From assembly GCA_051745065.1 (NCBI GenBank), contig JBNJDQ010000021.1, positions 1 through 23,189 on the forward strand: DNA of 23,189 nucleotides, read 5' to 3'. The position numbers and the translations under genes were made by a program. The notes beneath the pieces were generated by a model. That model was given only the letters and a program-made list of their open reading frames with translations. It was not told the DNA's origin and did no database searches. Below are positions 20,679 through 23,189 of this stretch, in pieces. The stretch's first letter is position 1. The number at the start of each line of letters is the position of its first letter. Origin of the DNA: Chitinivibrio sp051745065 (GTDB taxonomy: Bacteria > Fibrobacterota > Chitinivibrionia > Chitinivibrionales > Chitinivibrionaceae).

Positions 20679-23189
20679 TTACAGAATATTCCGCAGAACC
20701 CGGCTCAGTTTTGATATTGTAAAGGGTTTTTCAAGGAAAATTGCAGCACCGCTTTTTTTCAGATTTTGCACAAAGGCACTGCCGGTAAATCCCGATGATA
20801 TAATCACCGGCAGGTTCGGCGCCTGTTTTCTGAGGTGTTTCAGGGTTTCTTCACCGTCCATGACGGGCATCATCATATCAAGAATAACTGCTGTAATGTC
20901 TGCACGGTGTTTGTGAAAAATCTTCAGCCCCTCCTTTCCGTCGGTTGCAGAGAGTACGGTGTACCCGAGACTGCTGAGCTGGGAGCTGAGCACCCTGCGG
21001 ATAATTGCATCATCATCAACCACAAGAACAGTTCCTTCGCCCTGCACAGGAGGTTCCATATCAGCGGTGGGAGTCTGTTCACTGCCGACGTGCAGGGGCA
21101 GAAGAATATGAAACGCTGTGCCCCGTCCGACTTCGCTGGTTACAGAAAGAGCACCGTTATGGTCCTGAATAACCCCGTACGCTGTGGAAAGGCCGAGGCC
21201 GGTTCCTTTGCCCTGTTCCTTGGTGGTGTAGAATGGTTCGAAGATATGCTCCTGAACCTCCGGCGGCATTCCGCTGCCCGTATCCTCCACAATGATTTCA
21301 GCAAAACTGCCCGGGGTGATATCAAAGGGGCTGCGTCTGCAATCGGTTTCGTCGAGAGTTCGGGAGTGCAGAGTGTAGGTGATACTGCCGTGTTTTTCTA
21401 TGGCGTGGCTTGCATTGATACCGAGGTTGAGCAAAACATTCTGCAAAAGTGTCGGTTCTGCGCACACCGTGTCTTCGGAGCTGTTGATGGTTTCGGTGAT
21501 GGTGATTTCCCGGGGGATTGTTCGCCGGAGAATACGGACTGTCTCGCGTATGAGATCTGCGCAATGGACGGTGGTCTTGGTGTTCATTTCCTTGCGCGAG
21601 AATGTCAGGAGCTGGTGGGTGAGGTCGGCACCGCGCCGGGAGGCGGTCAGAATCATATCGATGAACTCCCGGTGTTCATCCGTGAGCCCCGGTTCCTCTT
21701 TCAGCAGTTGTGCCGCGCCGATAACACCGCTGAGCATATTGTTGAAGTCGTGGGCAATACCTCCCGCAAGACGTCCCACGGATTCCATTTTCTGGATCTG
21801 CAGGAGCTGCCCCTGCAATGCTTCTTTTTCCAGTTCCGTTTCCCGGGCATCTGTGATATTTCGGACAATTGCAAGAACACGGTCCCCGTTCATGCTGATA
21901 TAGCGGGACTCATAATAGGTGTGTTTTCCCTCCACGTACATCTCGTATGTTGCAAACTGCATACGCCCTGTTGCCAGGGCGGCATGGATTTTACTGCGGG
22001 TGAGACGGGCCGGACCCGGAGCAAAAAGATCATCAACGGTTTTATTGAGAAACTCCTTCGGTGCCATGATATGGCGCGGGTCATTATTGCGGGGATGACA
22101 GTCCATGATTCGCCCCGTACGGTCAAAGATGAGATGAATATCCGGGTTTGCTTCCAGAAGAGCGCGGTTTTTTTCCAGGGCGGCATTCAGTTCATTCAGA
22201 TTTGTTTCGAGATGGTCCCGGGCACGGGTGAGCTTTTCTTCGCGGCGGGTAATGGCGAGAAGCATCGCCCGGATTGCCGACATCAGGGTGTGTACTTCCC
22301 GTATAACATGCTTTGAGGGAGGAATCGGGGTGTTCCATTTCCCCAGGGAGATTTGATATGCCGATTCCGCTGTTGTGACAATCGGCCGAAGGAGACGGTG
22401 TATCAAAATCATGGCAGTGCCCATGCCGGCAAGAATAAAAAGGATAACTGCCGTCAGGACAGTCTTTTGTCGCTGTTTAATACCTCCCATGATCTGTTCT
22501 TCCGGAATCGCTGCGGTAATGTACCACTTCAGGCCGGGTATTTCCGTAAAGGCACTCTGAATCGCAAGGATACGCTGGGAGTCCATGGTTACTTCGTGGA
22601 TTCGATTGGGTTCTCTTTTCTGAAGAGCTGCGGCAATGCGCCGGGTTCGGGGAAGAGGGGATTCTGCCGCGGCGGGACGTGCTGTATCCGGACTCATTCC
22701 GGACAGCCCTTTTTCGGAGTGCGCAATCAGCCTTCCCCTGCTGTCTGTGATGTACACAATACCCTGTGAGCTGATTTTTTCACTTCGCAGAAAGTCGCGC
22801 AGGCGATTAAGCTTAACATCAACGGCGGTGGTTCCCAGATGATTTCCGGTGCTGTCGCGCAGGGCTGTCTTATGGGTGATGGTCAGTTCCATTTTTTCGT
22901 CCATATTGGTATAGATCTGCGTCCATGCGGAGGTTGTGGGGGCATCGGTAAAGGTGTACCATGGACGAATCCGCGGATCATAATCGGGATAGGATGCGAT
23001 AATTTCCGATGCAAGGGTGGAACCGGAGAGAATAGTCAGGCGGTTTTCTGTTCTTTCGTCACAGAGCATCAGATTGCGGGTACTGTCATCGTTGATGCGA
23101 ATACCGGCGAAGTATCCGTGGTGGTTGCCGTAGTTTATCGTGCTGACCTGGCTCATGGTATGGGGAAGGTTGCGGGAGAATGAACGAAG
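20679..23189 (-). CDS. Hybrid sensor histidine kinase (Cache-HAMP-PAS-HisKA-HATPase-REC), 5' end outside window
   Basis: The frame stays open to the window edge. The first ATG inside (complement of 23154-23156) is unlikely to be the start, because the expected N-terminal membrane helix is missing. Numbering from that ATG: a periplasmic Cache domain (to about 225) with the DPRIRPWY motif at 60-67; a transmembrane helix at about 232-255; a HAMP-like linker; a coiled coil (about 300-335); a PAS domain (about 335-440); HisKA with phospho-acceptor H469 in GGIAHDFNN; HATPase with N581, DTGSGM (625-630) and KGTGLGLS; and a receiver domain with D715/D716, phospho-acceptor D760 in LDMMMPVMDG, and K810. 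It senses an extracytoplasmic small molecule and relays phosphate to its own receiver domain. It converges with the unknown gene upstream. No response-regulator partner is visible. Confidence 0.95.
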   Translation of the reverse strand, partial: LRSFSRNLPHTMSQVSTINYGNHHGYFAGIRINDDSTRNLMLCDERTENRLTILSGSTLASEIIASYPDYDPRIRPWYTFTDAPTTSAWTQIYTNMDEKMELTITHKTALRDSTGNHLGTTAVDVKLNRLRDFLRSEKISSQGIVYITDSRGRLIAHSEKGLSGMSPDTARPAAAESPLPRTRRIAAALQKREPNRIHEVTMDSQRILAIQSAFTEIPGLKWYITAAIPEEQIMGGIKQRQKTVLTAVILFILAGMGTAMILIHRLLRPIVTTAESAYQISLGKWNTPIPPSKHVIREVHTLMSAIRAMLLAITRREEKLTRARDHLETNLNELNAALEKNRALLEANPDIHLIFDRTGRIMDCHPRNNDPRHIMAPKEFLNKTVDDLFAPGPARLTRSKIHAALATGRMQFATYEMYVEGKHTYYESRYISMNGDRVLAIVRNITDARETELEKEALQGQLLQIQKMESVGRLAGGIAHDFNNMLSGVIGAAQLLKEEPGLTDEHREFIDMILTASRRGADLTHQLLTFSRKEMNTKTTVHCADLIRETVRILRRTIPREITITETINSSEDTVCAEPTLLQNVLLNLGINASHAIEKHGSITYTLHSRTLDETDCRRSPFDITPGSFAEIIVEDTGSGMPPEVQEHIFEPFYTTKEQGKGTGLGLSTAYGVIQDHNGALSVTSEVGRGTAFHILLPLHVGSEQTPTADMEPPVQGEGTVLVVDDDAIIRRVLSSQLSSLGYTVLSATDGKEGLKIFHKHRADITAVILDMMMPVMDGEETLKHLRKQAPNLPVIISSGFTGSAFVQNLKKSGAAIFLEKPFTISKLSRVLRNIL

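Noticed and set aside
20835..22316. A 493-codon plus-strand open frame opposite the histidine kinase
   Set aside because: It lies antisense to conserved PAS, HisKA, HATPase and receiver motifs and has no plausible ribosome binding site or domain.

Overview
The window reads as chromosomal DNA of a Gram-negative, probably anaerobic or fermentative bacterium of the FCB/Fibrobacterota type. The evidence is several lipoprotein signal peptides, a PorV-like outer-membrane barrel, a stand-alone PASTA protein, an electron-bifurcating NfnAB pair and a DUF1704 (QEGLA) protein. The placement is inference; no rRNA or tRNA gene is present to fix it. Genes are tightly packed, often overlap by 1-32 bases, and frequently start with GTG or TTG. 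No insertion sequence, prophage, integrase or CRISPR array was seen.

Layout. (1) 2-5720, plus strand: a compact envelope operon with a TPR protein (cut by the window edge), a Crp/Fnr-type regulator, a membrane-anchored three-PASTA protein, a large TPR lipoprotein, a small lipoprotein and a PorV-like barrel. (2) 5822-9201, plus strand: nfnA, nfnB and a geranylgeranyl-reductase-family flavoprotein with overlapping ends. This joins ferredoxin/NAD(P)H electron bifurcation to a probable prenyl-chain reductase. (3) 9267-9470, minus strand: a 67-residue gene not in any family I recognise, with a very strong ribosome binding site. (4) 9918-12948, plus strand: a two-gene operon of a GshB-like ATP-grasp ligase and a fusion of an N-formylglutamate-amidohydrolase domain with a DUF1704 metallopeptidase domain, the family of the eukaryotic tubulin tyrosine carboxypeptidase MATCAP. 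(5) 13087-16118, plus strand: an MltF-like lytic transglycosylase with two tandem solute-binding domains, then an MscS channel. (6) 16292-17812, minus strand: the glycolytic enzyme GpmI, followed by a terminator hairpin. (7) 17813-18527: a 715-base divergent intergenic region holding an 11-unit, 40-42-base tandem repeat whose units each contain a small hairpin. (8) 18528-20599, plus strand: an AzgA/PbuG-type purine permease and an unrecognised exported/membrane protein. (9) 20679-23189, minus strand: a hybrid sensor histidine kinase cut by the window edge.

The two most unusual items are the ligase plus amidohydrolase-metallopeptidase operon, which has the parts expected of a reversible amino-acid or peptide tailing system, and the hairpin tandem array between gpmI and the purine permease. 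Functions beyond family level are inference.
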